DNA from: CAZSXU01 sp964610505
GTDB lineage: Bacteria; Arandabacterota; Arandabacteria; JAGLYR01
Reading direction: 5' to 3'
Assembly: GCA_964610505.1 (NCBI GenBank)
Contig: CAZSXU010000023.1
Location: 5,560 to 69,559 of the forward strand
DNA length: 64,000 bases
This document shows positions 50,288 through 60,671 of the stretch, in pieces. Below the pieces are notes generated by a model that was given only the letters and a program-made list of their open reading frames with translations, made no database searches and had not been told where the DNA came from. The stretch's first letter is position 1, and every line of letters begins with the position of its first letter. The position numbers were made by a program, and so were the translations under genes.

Positions 50288-51246
50288 AGGAGTGCCCCGA
50301 GTGTCGGAACCTCATCCGGAGACTCGTTGCGGGCGACCTCACGCCGTCCGAGTCGGAAGCGCTCCGGAAGCATGCGCACGTCTGTGATGACTGCCGGCGG
50401 ATCCTCGAGATCCACGAGGAGCTCGCCGGAGACGGAAGCCGGGTCCCCGAACCCACGGAAGCCGACTTCCGGATCATGCGGATGAACGTCCTGGCCCGCC
50501 TGGGGCGTGGCGTTGGGCGCCCGTGGTGGCGGAGGTTTTCCGAGGACACGCGGGCGTACCTCCGGGCTCAACCGGCCGTGGCCGCGCTCGTCCTGCTGCT
50601 GATGCTCGGCGGGGCCGCCCTCACGGGCCGCTGGACGGCCCGACCCTCGCGAATCGATGATCGGATGCTGCTGCGCACCATCCATGAGCAGGCGGCGGCT
50701 TCCGCCGGCGTTTCCGGATACTGGGACGCTCCGTTTGCCTACAGCAATGTGTCCGCCCGCCCACTGCCGCGCGGGCGGTTGGCTCTCAGCTTCGACGTCT
50801 GCCGGCACGTGGAGCTGGTCGCACCGGAGGCATCGGACCTTGCAAAGGACGTCCTCATGCATGCCATCCTCGAGCCGGCGCCCGTGGGCACCCGTCTCAA
50901 GGCCATGGGGCTCACCGGGCAGATCACCGATGCCCGCCTCAAGGAAACCGTCATCTTCGCGCTCCACCATGATCCGGACCTCGCCATTCGACTCAAGGCC
51001 TTCGAGGTTCTGAGCCAATACCCCTACGACATCACGGTACAGGACGCTCTCCTGACCACCCTGAAACAGGATGAATCCGTGCAGGTGCGCTTCCAGGCCC
51101 TGGATTATCTGGCCGCACGGCACGTCAGCCCCGAGACGCTGCGCCGCACGATCGGCGAAGGTAGTCTCGAGAGCAATCCGGCCGTCATGCAGCGCGCACT
51201 CCAACTGGCCGCCGGACCTGCGGCCCAACCGGGTCCGGGGCTGTGA
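50284..51246 (+). CDS. Zinc-finger anti-sigma factor with HEAT repeats
   Basis: The 320-residue membrane protein has an N-terminal ZAS-type domain: CPEC near residue 4 and H-x3-C-x2-C ('HAHVCDDC') at about 30-38. One membrane helix follows ('PAVAALVLLLMLGGAALTG', about 97-115). The periplasmic domain then ends in two or more HEAT-type helical repeats ('LKETVIFALHHDPDLAIRLK', 'QDALLTTLKQDESVQVRFQA'). It should hold the sigma factor at the membrane until an envelope signal releases it. Coupling to the sigma gene by a four-base overlap supports this. Confidence 0.85.
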   Translation: MKECPECRNLIRRLVAGDLTPSESEALRKHAHVCDDCRRILEIHEELAGDGSRVPEPTEADFRIMRMNVLARLGRGVGRPWWRRFSEDTRAYLRAQPAVAALVLLLMLGGAALTGRWTARPSRIDDRMLLRTIHEQAAASAGVSGYWDAPFAYSNVSARPLPRGRLALSFDVCRHVELVAPEASDLAKDVLMHAILEPAPVGTRLKAMGLTGQITDARLKETVIFALHHDPDLAIRLKAFEVLSQYPYDITVQDALLTTLKQDESVQVRFQALDYLAARHVSPETLRRTIGEGSLESNPAVMQRALQLAAGPAAQPGPGL

Positions 51247-51275
51247 GCAAACCGGACCCCAGAGGAGAGATTGTC

Positions 51276-52451
51276 ATGAATCGAGTACATCGTCTCTATC
51301 TACTGATCGTCCTGACCGCCACAATCCCGGCACTCTGCGGCCCGGCGAAGGCGGATGAGGTGAGAAGTGAAACGTACAGTTTCAGCCCCGGGAAGACACT
51401 CGAGATCGATCTCGGGGGCGGTGGGAGTGTGACGGTGATTGGATGGGACCGCGAGGAGGCACACGTCACCTACTCCGACACCAAGCGGGACCTCGACGAC
51501 CACAAGATCCGGATCCAGGAGAAGAGGGGCGGCCTGCGGATCACGTCCAAGATGATCCGGGAACGGAACGTGACCCTCAACCTCGAGTTCGAGATCCGCG
51601 TCCCGCACGAGTGCGATGTCGAATTCGACTCCATGGGCGGAGGCATCGAGCTCGTGGACCTCAAGGGGACGTTCAAGGGCAAGACGATGGGTGGCCAGTT
51701 TCTTCTGCGGAATCTCAAAGGCGAAGCCCGCATGAAGACTATGGGTGGCGGGATGGAAGTGTTTGACTGCCATCTGGACGGGAAACTCTCCACCGGCGGC
51801 GGCCCGGTGCTCCTCGAGAATGTCGTCGGGGATCTCGACGCCACTTCCGGCGGCGGAAACGTCCGCTACGACAACGTGCGCGATAAGGCCGGGCGGCTGC
51901 GGACCCCCGACGGACTCTCGGCCGAGGGGATCACTCACAAGACCGTTGTCATCAGCACGGCCGGAGGTCCCGTCCAGATATCCGAGGCTCCCGAAGGCGC
52001 GCGCCTTCGCACCGGCGGCGGCGACATCGAGGTGTTTGACGCCTCGCGTTTCGTCGAAGTCTGGACCGGCGGCGGCGATATCAATATCAGGATCGAAGAA
52101 GGCTGGGTGGAGGCGTTCACCGGTGCGGGAGATGTGGACATCACGATCGAGGAGGACCTCGGAGACGGCGACGAAGGCATCGAGATCTTCACGGGCACCG
52201 GAGACGTCACCGTGACGCTTCCGGAAGGGCTCTCGCTCGATCTGGATCTTCAGATCGGTTACACACGAAACAGCAGCCGGAAGTACGACATCAAATCCGA
52301 CATCCCGATCAATCTTGAGCGCACCGACGATTGGGACTACGGATGGGGCTCGCCGAAGAAGTACATTCTCGGAACCGCTTCCATCCTCGGTGGCGAGCAC
52401 CATGTGACAATCCGGACCACCAATGGAAACATCCGGATTGAAACCGATTAG
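51276..52451 (+). CDS. Secreted DUF4097-like beta-repeat protein
   Basis: The 391-residue protein has a signal peptide (cleavage near AKA|DEV) and repeats of the DUF4097/putative-adhesin type, with Gly-rich turns such as 'GGGSVTVIGW', 'TMGGGMEVFDC', 'STGGGPVLLEN', 'TGGGDIEVFD' and 'TGAGDVDITIEE' every 18-25 residues. It should form an elongated beta-solenoid in the periplasm. The start at 51276 has GAGGAGAG upstream. It lies 29 bases after the anti-sigma gene and is probably the third member of that unit, as sensor or target (inference). Confidence 0.8.
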   Translation: MNRVHRLYLLIVLTATIPALCGPAKADEVRSETYSFSPGKTLEIDLGGGGSVTVIGWDREEAHVTYSDTKRDLDDHKIRIQEKRGGLRITSKMIRERNVTLNLEFEIRVPHECDVEFDSMGGGIELVDLKGTFKGKTMGGQFLLRNLKGEARMKTMGGGMEVFDCHLDGKLSTGGGPVLLENVVGDLDATSGGGNVRYDNVRDKAGRLRTPDGLSAEGITHKTVVISTAGGPVQISEAPEGARLRTGGGDIEVFDASRFVEVWTGGGDINIRIEEGWVEAFTGAGDVDITIEEDLGDGDEGIEIFTGTGDVTVTLPEGLSLDLDLQIGYTRNSSRKYDIKSDIPINLERTDDWDYGWGSPKKYILGTASILGGEHHVTIRTTNGNIRIETD

Positions 52452-52470
52452 CCTCGGGCCCGGCATGCGA

Positions 52471-52503
52471 CGGCGGGCGATCCTCTCAACGGACCGCCCG
52501 CCG
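52471..52503. terminator. Bidirectional terminator hairpin
   Basis: CGGCGGGCG (52471-52479) and CGCCCGCCG (52495-52503) pair perfectly, with TCC/GGA adding three pairs after one mismatch and a seven-base loop. It lies in the 100-base gap between two converging genes, so it can end both transcripts. No long T-run is present. Confidence 0.7.
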
Positions 52504-52551
52504 CTTCCGCCCCACAACCTAGAACGTGGAACTCAGCACGTAGAACTTCTC

Positions 52552-55500
52552 TCATTTCAGAAGCACCATTTTCCTTGTCTCCACGAACCCCGACGTCACG
52601 AGCCTGCAGTAGTAGACTCCGCTCGCGACGTTCACGTTAAGATCGTCCCGGCCCTCCCACACGACGGTGTGCCGGCCTGCACCCCGGATTCCGTCCACGA
52701 GCGTGCGGACCCGCCGCCCCTTCACGTCAAAAACGCAGAGGCTCACATGCCCCGGATCCCGGAGCGAGAAGGCCACGGTCGTCTTCGGGTTGAAGGGGTT
52801 CGGGTAGTTCTGCTCAAGGTCGGACTCGGCCGGGATCATCCCTTCCGCCACAACCACCTCGGTGACGTAAATGGCGCGTGCCGCCTCCGTGTTGGACCTC
52901 AGGTCCGCCAATCCCGTCCCGGCCACCACCGCCCAGGACACATTGACGTGGCTCCCGGCGTCGACCGACAGGGGACCGACCGTCATGACCGTCGACCAGT
53001 CGTCGTTCGATCCCGGCGACGTATCGATCGTGCCGCTCGACATGAATGCCCATTTGCTCGAGTCGGGGATGGCACCCATCGTCGGCCATACATACGTCGG
53101 GTTGTGAATAAACCGGAATGAGCCGGGCACGTCCGGCGACAGAAGCGCAATCCCGAGGTAGGTGCTGTCCACCCCCTGGGAATCGTACTGGTATCCGAGG
53201 GACAGGTCCGCTGCATATCCACCGGTGTTGAGCGAGGCGTCCCCGATATCCCAGTCCATAAAGAGTCCGAGGTAGAGGCTGTCGATACCGACGCCCCCCG
53301 TGTTGTCGACTCTGAAGCTCATGACCACGTAGTCGTCGTCGGGAGCATCGGGCAGCGCGACGGTATCCTGGAAAATCACCAGCCCCAGGGGCGACGGCGC
53401 CCCGCTGTCGTCAAATCGGGCCGTCCCCGTCTCCGATGTTCCGTCAACGATCTCCAGCTCTCCTCCACTCACCGTCTGCCAGTCGTAGTCGCAGGAACCG
53501 TCCATCACCCGGTCCGGCGCCGTGCCGGCCCAGAACGACCCGAAGACCAGATAGTTCGTGGGATCCGAGGACGGATACTGGAACCCGTCTCCGAAGACCT
53601 CGCCCAGGAGCATGTCCCAGTATCCGTAACAGCCGCCGTCCGTGACGGTGAACGTCACGTTCCCGGCGTCATGGTTTGCATAGCGGAATTGCGTCACTCC
53701 GACGTCGAAGGCCTGATCCAGCAGCGGCTCGTCCGCGTCGTTACTTTCGACACGGACCGTGGCCGAGTACCAGCCGGGCGGCGTTGAGCTTGCCTCCACC
53801 TTCAACGCCACGACCACGGTGTCTCCCGGCAGGACCGCGCCCAGCTCGGGATCGATCGTGAGCCAGGGCACCGTGCTCTCCTTCGTTGCATCGCCCATCT
53901 CACCGCCGTCCCGCAGTTCATCGAGGAATCCGGCAAACTTGGGCGGGAGCGATGTTCCGGATGCGCGGAGGCCCCGTCCCTTCGATTCGAAGGCGGAGAC
54001 GTTGAAGATGAGTGACGCCTGCCCGGTGTTGATCACCTCCAGATAGAACTCCTGTATCCCGGTCGGGAAAACGATCTCGTCCCACGCCGACGGCGAGAGG
54101 CTGATCTCGGGAGCCAGCGAAACCTGTCCCGCGACGGTGACACTCACGGCGGCTTGCAGAGGATCGTCACTTTCGACGTGGAGGGTGTCGGCCGAGTCCG
54201 TCGGCTCCGTCGGAGCATACCGGACGGTTACGGGCAGACTGTCTCCGCTGGCGATGAACTGTGGAAAGCCGGGCGAGACCACCTCGAAAGGAGCCGCCAG
54301 CCCGGTAATCCCGGAAACGGTCAGACCGCAGGTACCCTGGCTCCGAACCACCAGCTCCCAATCCTCAGAATTTCCAACCGCCACGGCGCCGAAGTCATGG
54401 TCGCTCTCCGACAGCTGGATCACGGGCCGGACTCCGCTGCCTCCGAGCGACACGTACATCTGCGGTTCAAACGCGTGATTCGTGTAGATCGTCAACGAGC
54501 CGTAGAACGCGTCCTCGTACGCGGGCGCAAAGGACACGTTGATGCCCAGGCCTTCCCCGGGTTCCACCACACGTGGGAAACCACCGGTCTGCAGCCCGAA
54601 GAAGACGCCGCTGACCGAGGCGCCGGTGACGGAGAACGGCAGGCTGTCGTTGTTGTAGACGGTCACGCCGCCGCTGACCGACTGGTTGATATGAATCGCC
54701 CCGAAGCTAATCTCCGTATCGCACATCACCAAGTCATCGCCGATTCCGTCGACGTCGACCAGGAGAACGGGTTCGTCCGGGTCGTTGCTCTCGATGCGCA
54801 CAGAGCTTGAGCACGGTCCCTCGTGGTAAGGCTGGAAGAGCACCCGGACCTGGAGACTGTCCCCGGCATCCACGCCAACCCAGTCGATCACAGGATCGAC
54901 TTGGAAGTTGCTGTCATCGGCCCAGGCATTCTCGACCCACAGGCTGTCGGTACCCTCATTCCGGATGTAAAAGGTCCATGCGCGGCTGTCCCCGCAGGAG
55001 CAGGTCCCGAAGCTGTGGCTGGTGTCGGACACGGCGATATCCGGATCGGTGACGTGGACTTCGAGCACGACCACGACCGTTTCTTCCTCCGGATCATCGC
55101 AGGTGATCTCGATGCTGCCGGCATAACTTCCCGGCACGAGACTGTCGGCGTCCACCGCCACGTTCATCGCGAAATCGCCCCCGGCCGCCAGCACCGTGTC
55201 CGCAGGCGAAAGCGTCACGCAATCCCAGACGACACCCAGGGGATCCCTGGCCTTCGCACTCATGGTGAGGTCCCAGGCGCCGGAATTCGTGATCTGGAGA
55301 TCCGCCTCCTCCGTCGATCCCCGGGGCACGGTGATGACGACGAGTGAATCGTCCATATCGATCTCGGGATGGAGGATCTCGAGAACATCCACACTCACGC
55401 CCCAGGCCGTCGTGGTCCCGTCGTCGATGATCCCGCCGATGTAGTATCTTCCCTCCGGGACATGAGACGTGTCCCACTCATACGTGTCGGCAGAGTCATC

Positions 55501-58500
55501 CTCGCTGATGTTGGACGCACCCTCGATGGAGATCTTTTCAGCCATAAAGTCGGCGTACGCCTCGTCCACGTAGTAGAGACTCACGACCGCGTCGTCGTCC
55601 GGATCGTCATCCGTCCAATCGATGTCGAAACTCAGATGCGCGGAGTCCGGGAACATCGGCGTGTCCACGGTGATCGTCGGACCGATGCCCACCGAGTCGA
55701 GCCAGGAGGCGTAGTTCACGAAACCCAGCGTCGGATTGTCCATCTGGTCCCAGATGGTCGAGATGTTCGCCGGGTACGGAAGCGCGTTCATCTCGCCCGT
55801 TCCGGTGGAGCCCCACCAGTTCCGATGGGCCTTCACCGTGTTGTTGGTTTCGTTGCAGACGTCGTAGAGGGAGTTCGAGTGCAGCCGGTTGTTCATCCCC
55901 TCCGCTGCGATGGAGTCCCCCAGACAGGCGTATCCGAGCGAGTCGACGTGCACGCCGTAGCTGTTGAGCGTGATCGTGTTGTCCTCGACCAGCACGTTGG
56001 CCCAGTTGAAGCTGTGAACTCCCGCCACGGCATTGCTCGAAATCAGGTTGCTGAAAATGTGCGGCATCGCCTGCTGCCGGACGTCAATTCCGTCGGCGTG
56101 GTTGCCGGTGATGTTGTTGTCGTGGACGATCGGGCGGGCGAAGATAAAGCCCTCGCCGACAAACGCGATCCCGTTGGAGTTACCCGAAATTTCGTTATCA
56201 TGGACGTCGAGTGTGGACGGCGAGTTGCTGATGCTGATTCCGTTGCCCACGTTGTTGTGGATCTCGTTCTGGTAGACGTCCATGAACTCGCCGGCCCAGC
56301 CGCTGTAGAAGGTCGTGTAGATCCCGCCGCCGTTTCCGGTCACATCGTTGTCGTTGATCGTGCTTTGGCTTCCCTTGAATCCGGTGATGCTGATCCCGTA
56401 GCCGTCGTTGTCTCGAACCGCGTTCAGCGAGATGTCGGCTACGACGGAATCGGCAATGGTTGTCGCAATCCCGTGACCGCCGTTGTCCCGGCAGTCATTG
56501 CCGGTGGCCGTGAGAAGTTCGTGCGCGTTGGACAGAAGCCGGATTCCCACACCCGAGCAGTCGTGAACCGAGCAGTCGGTCACCGTCGGATCGTTTCCAT
56601 CCCAGTCGATGCCGGTTGCCGCGTATTCGACCTCGCACTCGTCGATGACCGTCGATGCACCGGGATTCGAGAGCTGAATCCCGCCCCAGTCGTCCGGATT
56701 CCGACCGGTGGACGTGAAGACGATCTGGTTCCCCGTGAGGCCGGCGGCAATGAGGGTCCCCTGTACAATGAGTTTCTTCGCCCCCGTTACGTCACTGGAG
56801 GCGAGCTCCTCCCCGGCGTTGATGGTGATGACGTCGGGTGAGACGATGGTCACGCTGCCGTTCATCTCATACTTGCCCGGACCGTCCCCGTCTACGATCC
56901 CTCCATCGGATTGGTCGACCAGGTCGTCCAGATCCCAGCTAACCCCGGCGCCGGGCGTTTTGTACTCCGGCATCGCGGACAGTGTGACCGAGTTGGGGTC
57001 CTCATTGGGTGGCGCCGCACTGTCTTCGGCCCGGATTGTGAAGTAGTACATCGTCCCGTTCTGCAGACCTGTGACGACGAACTTATAGTCGTAGTTGGGC
57101 GCGCCGCTCTGGAGTGAGACGCCGGCCAGTTTGGTCCCGTCGGTGGCCGGCTCCTGGGTGTGATAGTAGACGTTGTAGCGGACCGGCGGATTGTCTCCGT
57201 CTACGGCATAATACAGATAGAGGGTCACTTCGCCGATCCCTGCTTCCGCCGCCTGGACCCCTGTGCTCGTAACCCATCCCGGTGGGGTCGTGTCGCACGG
57301 AATGCCGCTCGTGCACACGGAATCAGCGTAGTTGCCCGTCGAGTCGCACGCGAAGGCGCTGTAGAAATATTCGGTGCCGTTCACCAGACTGCCGTCCCAG
57401 ATTGTCGTCCCCGTGCAGTTGCAGACCTGCGTGCCGTCGTTCGGGCCGGTCGGATAGCCGAACGTGCTTCTGCGAATCCGAAGATGCTTGTAGTCCGGAT
57501 CGCTCGGCTTGTTCCACGTCAGATCGATGGCCCCGTCATACGGATGTGCCGCGAAGTCGGTGGCCGGCCTCGGCGGAATCAGGTCCCAGGCGGTCGCCGT
57601 GTCCTGCGCGGCCGGGTGTGCGGCGGAGTGGTTCCCGTTGATGTCGCAGGCGAAAGCCCCGTAGGCGTACTGGGTCCCATGCGCTACGGCAGTATCCGTG
57701 CAGATCGAACCACTGCCCGCATAGACGATCCTCCCATCGTTCTCGTCCACCGGGTATCCGCCGGAGGACTTGGCCAGAATGACGGTGCTGTTCCAATCGG
57801 CATCGCCCGGGTTCGTCCAGTTGAGGGAGATCCCTCCCACAACCGGCGTCGCCGCCAACGACGTAGGATGCCCGGGCGGGATAAGATCCAACGGCATGGC
57901 GGAGGACTCGTTGGAGGGCTCTCCTTCCGCGCCCGGAGCTCCCCGCGCGGCCACGGCCAGATAGTACGTCGTCAGGCTCGAGAGACCCGACAGCGTGTGA
58001 TTGGTGACGTTGCCGAGCAAAATCGGTGAGGCCCCTCCGTTGGCCCCCTTTCCCGTGTAGTCTCCCGGCGCCGTCCCGTAGTAGAGGTAGTAGGCTTGAG
58101 CTCCCGATGCCGGGTTCCAGCTCAGACTCAGAGAACCGTTGACGCCCGACGGCGTCGCCGTGAACCCCGTCGGGGTTCCCACCGTCCCGGAAGGTACGAA
58201 CTCGTAGGCACCCATGTCGAGATCCGGGTCGCTGCCCGCATCCCGGCAGGGCGACGCGGCGTGCAACCGATAGTCCCCGGCCGGCCGGTTCATGAACAGA
58301 GGATCCATGGCGATATCCGACTCGGCCACTCCCTTGAACGTGCAGCCGACGTGCTGCATGTAGCCCCCGTGACTCGCTTCGATGTCGTTGTAACCCCAGT
58401 AGATCCGGGTCGACTCATTGCAGCGGACTCCCACAAAGCTGTTGAAGTAGATGATGTTGTCCTGCAGTCGGATTTCGGATTCGTCATGGAAGGATACCCC

Positions 58501-60006
58501 GTGGTCGTTCTCGATGATGGTGTTGTTGTGGATCGTCGGACTGCTGGCGAGCATGTAGATTGCGCTGTTATTGTCGCCGCTGTTCTTGATCAGATTTCTC
58601 TCGATGAGCGGGTATCCTGTGGGTGTGTACATCCCGCAGATGCCATCGCCGCCGTTGTCCGTGATAACGTTGTCCCGGATGATGCACGTGAGGTCGCGAA
58701 CATACACGCAGGGATAGTTCTCGGCGCTGTTTCGAAGGGTGAACCCCTCGATCGTGGTCCCGTAGGCCATGGACACCACGTAATAGCCGGTGCCCCCGCC
58801 GTCGATCGTGCAGTTGCCCGATCCGCTGCCCTGCAGCGTCACCCATGGGCTCATGAGCACGTTCTCGTAGTAGGTCCCGTCGGCCACACGGATCGTATCC
58901 TTCTCGGAGGCGGCGTTCATCGCCGCCTGGATGGAGGTGAAGTTGGACCCGCTCGGGCCCACGGTCCACAACCGGCCGTCCCTCCAGCCGTCCAGGGAAT
59001 AGAGCGTTCCGATATACCCGTCCTTCGTGGGATCCTCCGGATCGTAACCCGTCGAGGACTCCAAATGTCCGATGCCGTCGCCGTTGTCGTCGTACATGGA
59101 GTACTCGTCGGGGTACTCAACATTGTCTTCCGAGAGCGGCCCGATCCAGCTGAAGGCCTCTGCCATGGACACACGGCCGTCCCCGTTTGTGTCGACGCTG
59201 TCTGCAGGATCGTTCCGGAGCGCCTTCCTCCACATGCCGGCCCACTCCCAGCCATTCACGTGGAGAGAATCCTGGGAAGTGATCGTGATCGTGTTCTCCT
59301 TGACGACGTTGTCGAACAGCATTCCGCTGAAGCAGGGGTTGTAGGCGCCGATGATCTGCTTGGCCGTGATAGGTGCGATGAGATCTCCGTACTCCGAATC
59401 CGTAATGCGGCCGTCGTGGGCCACCAGATTGCAGACGCGCGTCGTATCGGTGGAGGTCTCGATGACCGTGTCGCCGTGGTCCACCCAGAAGATGTAGAGG
59501 AGGTCATTCTCGTCACAGACGCCGGCCGCCCAGGCATACGCCGTTTCGATGTTGGCGACCGTGCTCGACCCGTCCACGATGTCCGGGTGATTGTCCGCAC
59601 TGTCGCCGTATGACAGGAAGTAGATGTTGTCCTCGTCGAACCCGTAAGACTCGAGCTCCTCATGCATCCCGCTCGTATCCATCCAGTAGTACATGTACAG
59701 CCGCCTGCGGCGGGCAGTGTCAGGGTTGGGCTCGTCGCCCCCCATGACGATGATAGCGTAGCGGTCTTCGTACGAATGCCAGGTGCCTTTCCCCGAAGTG
59801 TGCATCGAAACATCGACGTTGTCATAGACCGGCATGTCCTCCGGGGACAACTGATCCGGAATCCGAGCGCCGGTTGCGGTGTCCGCGTGGGCCGGTCGCA
59901 GCCCGACGAGATCCGAATCGGCGTTCCAGGAGTCACAGACCGGAAAACCGGCGGCCACGGTTCCCACAACGGCCATCATCACGAGCACACGAGTGAACGA
60001 GCTCAT
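52552..60006 (-). CDS. Giant secreted multidomain protein: legumain-like protease, beta-helices, sorting domain
   Basis: The 2,484-residue protein begins at 60006 (GGAGGAAGA upstream) with a signal peptide. Residues about 80-240 look like a clan CD (C13 legumain/caspase-like) peptidase: His177 in 'YIFWVDHGDT' and Cys225 in 'GAYNPCFSGMLFD'. Calcium-type loops (DTNGDGRVS, DDNGDGIG) follow. Then come right-handed beta-helix repeats (about 330-600), three or more FN3-like domains (about 620-1040), a second beta-helix (about 1090-1460), choice-of-anchor-D-type repeats ('DTSHSFGTCSCGDSRAWTFY', 'SESDHDFGAVAVGNSEDWEL') and a C-terminal FlgD-like module with 'LEQNYPNPFNPKTTVAFSL' and 'GVYYCRLVTSGFVETRKMVL'. 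That ending is the T9SS-type sorting signal of FCB bacteria. The domain order supports secretion; the substrate is unknown. Confidence 0.88.
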   Translation of the reverse strand: MSSFTRVLVMMAVVGTVAAGFPVCDSWNADSDLVGLRPAHADTATGARIPDQLSPEDMPVYDNVDVSMHTSGKGTWHSYEDRYAIIVMGGDEPNPDTARRRRLYMYYWMDTSGMHEELESYGFDEDNIYFLSYGDSADNHPDIVDGSSTVANIETAYAWAAGVCDENDLLYIFWVDHGDTVIETSTDTTRVCNLVAHDGRITDSEYGDLIAPITAKQIIGAYNPCFSGMLFDNVVKENTITITSQDSLHVNGWEWAGMWRKALRNDPADSVDTNGDGRVSMAEAFSWIGPLSEDNVEYPDEYSMYDDNGDGIGHLESSTGYDPEDPTKDGYIGTLYSLDGWRDGRLWTVGPSGSNFTSIQAAMNAASEKDTIRVADGTYYENVLMSPWVTLQGSGSGNCTIDGGGTGYYVVSMAYGTTIEGFTLRNSAENYPCVYVRDLTCIIRDNVITDNGGDGICGMYTPTGYPLIERNLIKNSGDNNSAIYMLASSPTIHNNTIIENDHGVSFHDESEIRLQDNIIYFNSFVGVRCNESTRIYWGYNDIEASHGGYMQHVGCTFKGVAESDIAMDPLFMNRPAGDYRLHAASPCRDAGSDPDLDMGAYEFVPSGTVGTPTGFTATPSGVNGSLSLSWNPASGAQAYYLYYGTAPGDYTGKGANGGASPILLGNVTNHTLSGLSSLTTYYLAVAARGAPGAEGEPSNESSAMPLDLIPPGHPTSLAATPVVGGISLNWTNPGDADWNSTVILAKSSGGYPVDENDGRIVYAGSGSICTDTAVAHGTQYAYGAFACDINGNHSAAHPAAQDTATAWDLIPPRPATDFAAHPYDGAIDLTWNKPSDPDYKHLRIRRSTFGYPTGPNDGTQVCNCTGTTIWDGSLVNGTEYFYSAFACDSTGNYADSVCTSGIPCDTTPPGWVTSTGVQAAEAGIGEVTLYLYYAVDGDNPPVRYNVYYHTQEPATDGTKLAGVSLQSGAPNYDYKFVVTGLQNGTMYYFTIRAEDSAAPPNEDPNSVTLSAMPEYKTPGAGVSWDLDDLVDQSDGGIVDGDGPGKYEMNGSVTIVSPDVITINAGEELASSDVTGAKKLIVQGTLIAAGLTGNQIVFTSTGRNPDDWGGIQLSNPGASTVIDECEVEYAATGIDWDGNDPTVTDCSVHDCSGVGIRLLSNAHELLTATGNDCRDNGGHGIATTIADSVVADISLNAVRDNDGYGISITGFKGSQSTINDNDVTGNGGGIYTTFYSGWAGEFMDVYQNEIHNNVGNGISISNSPSTLDVHDNEISGNSNGIAFVGEGFIFARPIVHDNNITGNHADGIDVRQQAMPHIFSNLISSNAVAGVHSFNWANVLVEDNTITLNSYGVHVDSLGYACLGDSIAAEGMNNRLHSNSLYDVCNETNNTVKAHRNWWGSTGTGEMNALPYPANISTIWDQMDNPTLGFVNYASWLDSVGIGPTITVDTPMFPDSAHLSFDIDWTDDDPDDDAVVSLYYVDEAYADFMAEKISIEGASNISEDDSADTYEWDTSHVPEGRYYIGGIIDDGTTTAWGVSVDVLEILHPEIDMDDSLVVITVPRGSTEEADLQITNSGAWDLTMSAKARDPLGVVWDCVTLSPADTVLAAGGDFAMNVAVDADSLVPGSYAGSIEITCDDPEEETVVVVLEVHVTDPDIAVSDTSHSFGTCSCGDSRAWTFYIRNEGTDSLWVENAWADDSNFQVDPVIDWVGVDAGDSLQVRVLFQPYHEGPCSSSVRIESNDPDEPVLLVDVDGIGDDLVMCDTEISFGAIHINQSVSGGVTVYNNDSLPFSVTGASVSGVFFGLQTGGFPRVVEPGEGLGINVSFAPAYEDAFYGSLTIYTNHAFEPQMYVSLGGSGVRPVIQLSESDHDFGAVAVGNSEDWELVVRSQGTCGLTVSGITGLAAPFEVVSPGFPQFIASGDSLPVTVRYAPTEPTDSADTLHVESDDPLQAAVSVTVAGQVSLAPEISLSPSAWDEIVFPTGIQEFYLEVINTGQASLIFNVSAFESKGRGLRASGTSLPPKFAGFLDELRDGGEMGDATKESTVPWLTIDPELGAVLPGDTVVVALKVEASSTPPGWYSATVRVESNDADEPLLDQAFDVGVTQFRYANHDAGNVTFTVTDGGCYGYWDMLLGEVFGDGFQYPSSDPTNYLVFGSFWAGTAPDRVMDGSCDYDWQTVSGGELEIVDGTSETGTARFDDSGAPSPLGLVIFQDTVALPDAPDDDYVVMSFRVDNTGGVGIDSLYLGLFMDWDIGDASLNTGGYAADLSLGYQYDSQGVDSTYLGIALLSPDVPGSFRFIHNPTYVWPTMGAIPDSSKWAFMSSGTIDTSPGSNDDWSTVMTVGPLSVDAGSHVNVSWAVVAGTGLADLRSNTEAARAIYVTEVVVAEGMIPAESDLEQNYPNPFNPKTTVAFSLRDPGHVSLCVFDVKGRRVRTLVDGIRGAGRHTVVWEGRDDLNVNVASGVYYCRLVTSGFVETRKMVLLK

Positions 60007-60671
60007 CGTTCTTCCTCCTGGTTTCGGGGTCCTTGAATTCGCCTGATTCTGATCTGCAGCAGAGGAACTTCTTGTCGCTGTCGGTTCTGGGGTGGGTGGA
60101 TGGCCTGGTGCGATGAGCTTCAGGAACTGAACTGTCATACTCTCCCCCATTCCGCCCGGGACCCGATCCAGGTCCCTATCATCTTCATTCTACCAGAACG
60201 GGAGGATCTAACAGAGAGTTTTTCGTACGGCTCCGGCAAAAGAAGAAATCGAGGCTACATTTCATTCGGACAACGGCACGGCCTTTCCACCACGTTCTAA
60301 GATGATTCTTGTAACATTTTGATCAATAATAAGATATAGAGACATTCTCATCCGGCATCCAACGGCCTCTCTTCGATCAGACATCCTGTGACCACAGCCG
60401 CGGTGTTTCCCAAGAAAACGCCGGCGTGATTGAATACGCCGCTCGCTTGTCTGTAATTGAATGAGGGCCCCACGTTTCCCCGCGTGCCTGCACATGGACG
60501 CTCCTCTCCCCTCCGGCGAGGATCCACAGCAAGTCGACGGGCCACGGTTGGACGGAATTCCTCTGTAGACACCGGCGGTCGCGCGCATGGACCCGGAAGG
60601 ACAAAGGCGGTTCCCCCGCAATGCGTTCTGAGAGTCCCGGGCGTGCCCCACACCTCAACGCGGGAGGAGAC
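60007..60671. other. Divergent regulatory region
   Basis: The 665 bases between the giant gene and the Tricorn homologue contain no credible ORF. The middle (about 60230-60350) is clearly AT-richer than its surroundings. It includes TTGTAA (60309-60314) followed by ATAATAAGATATAGA, a plausible but non-consensus plus-strand promoter. The rest is GC-rich without obvious repeats. Confidence 0.6.
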
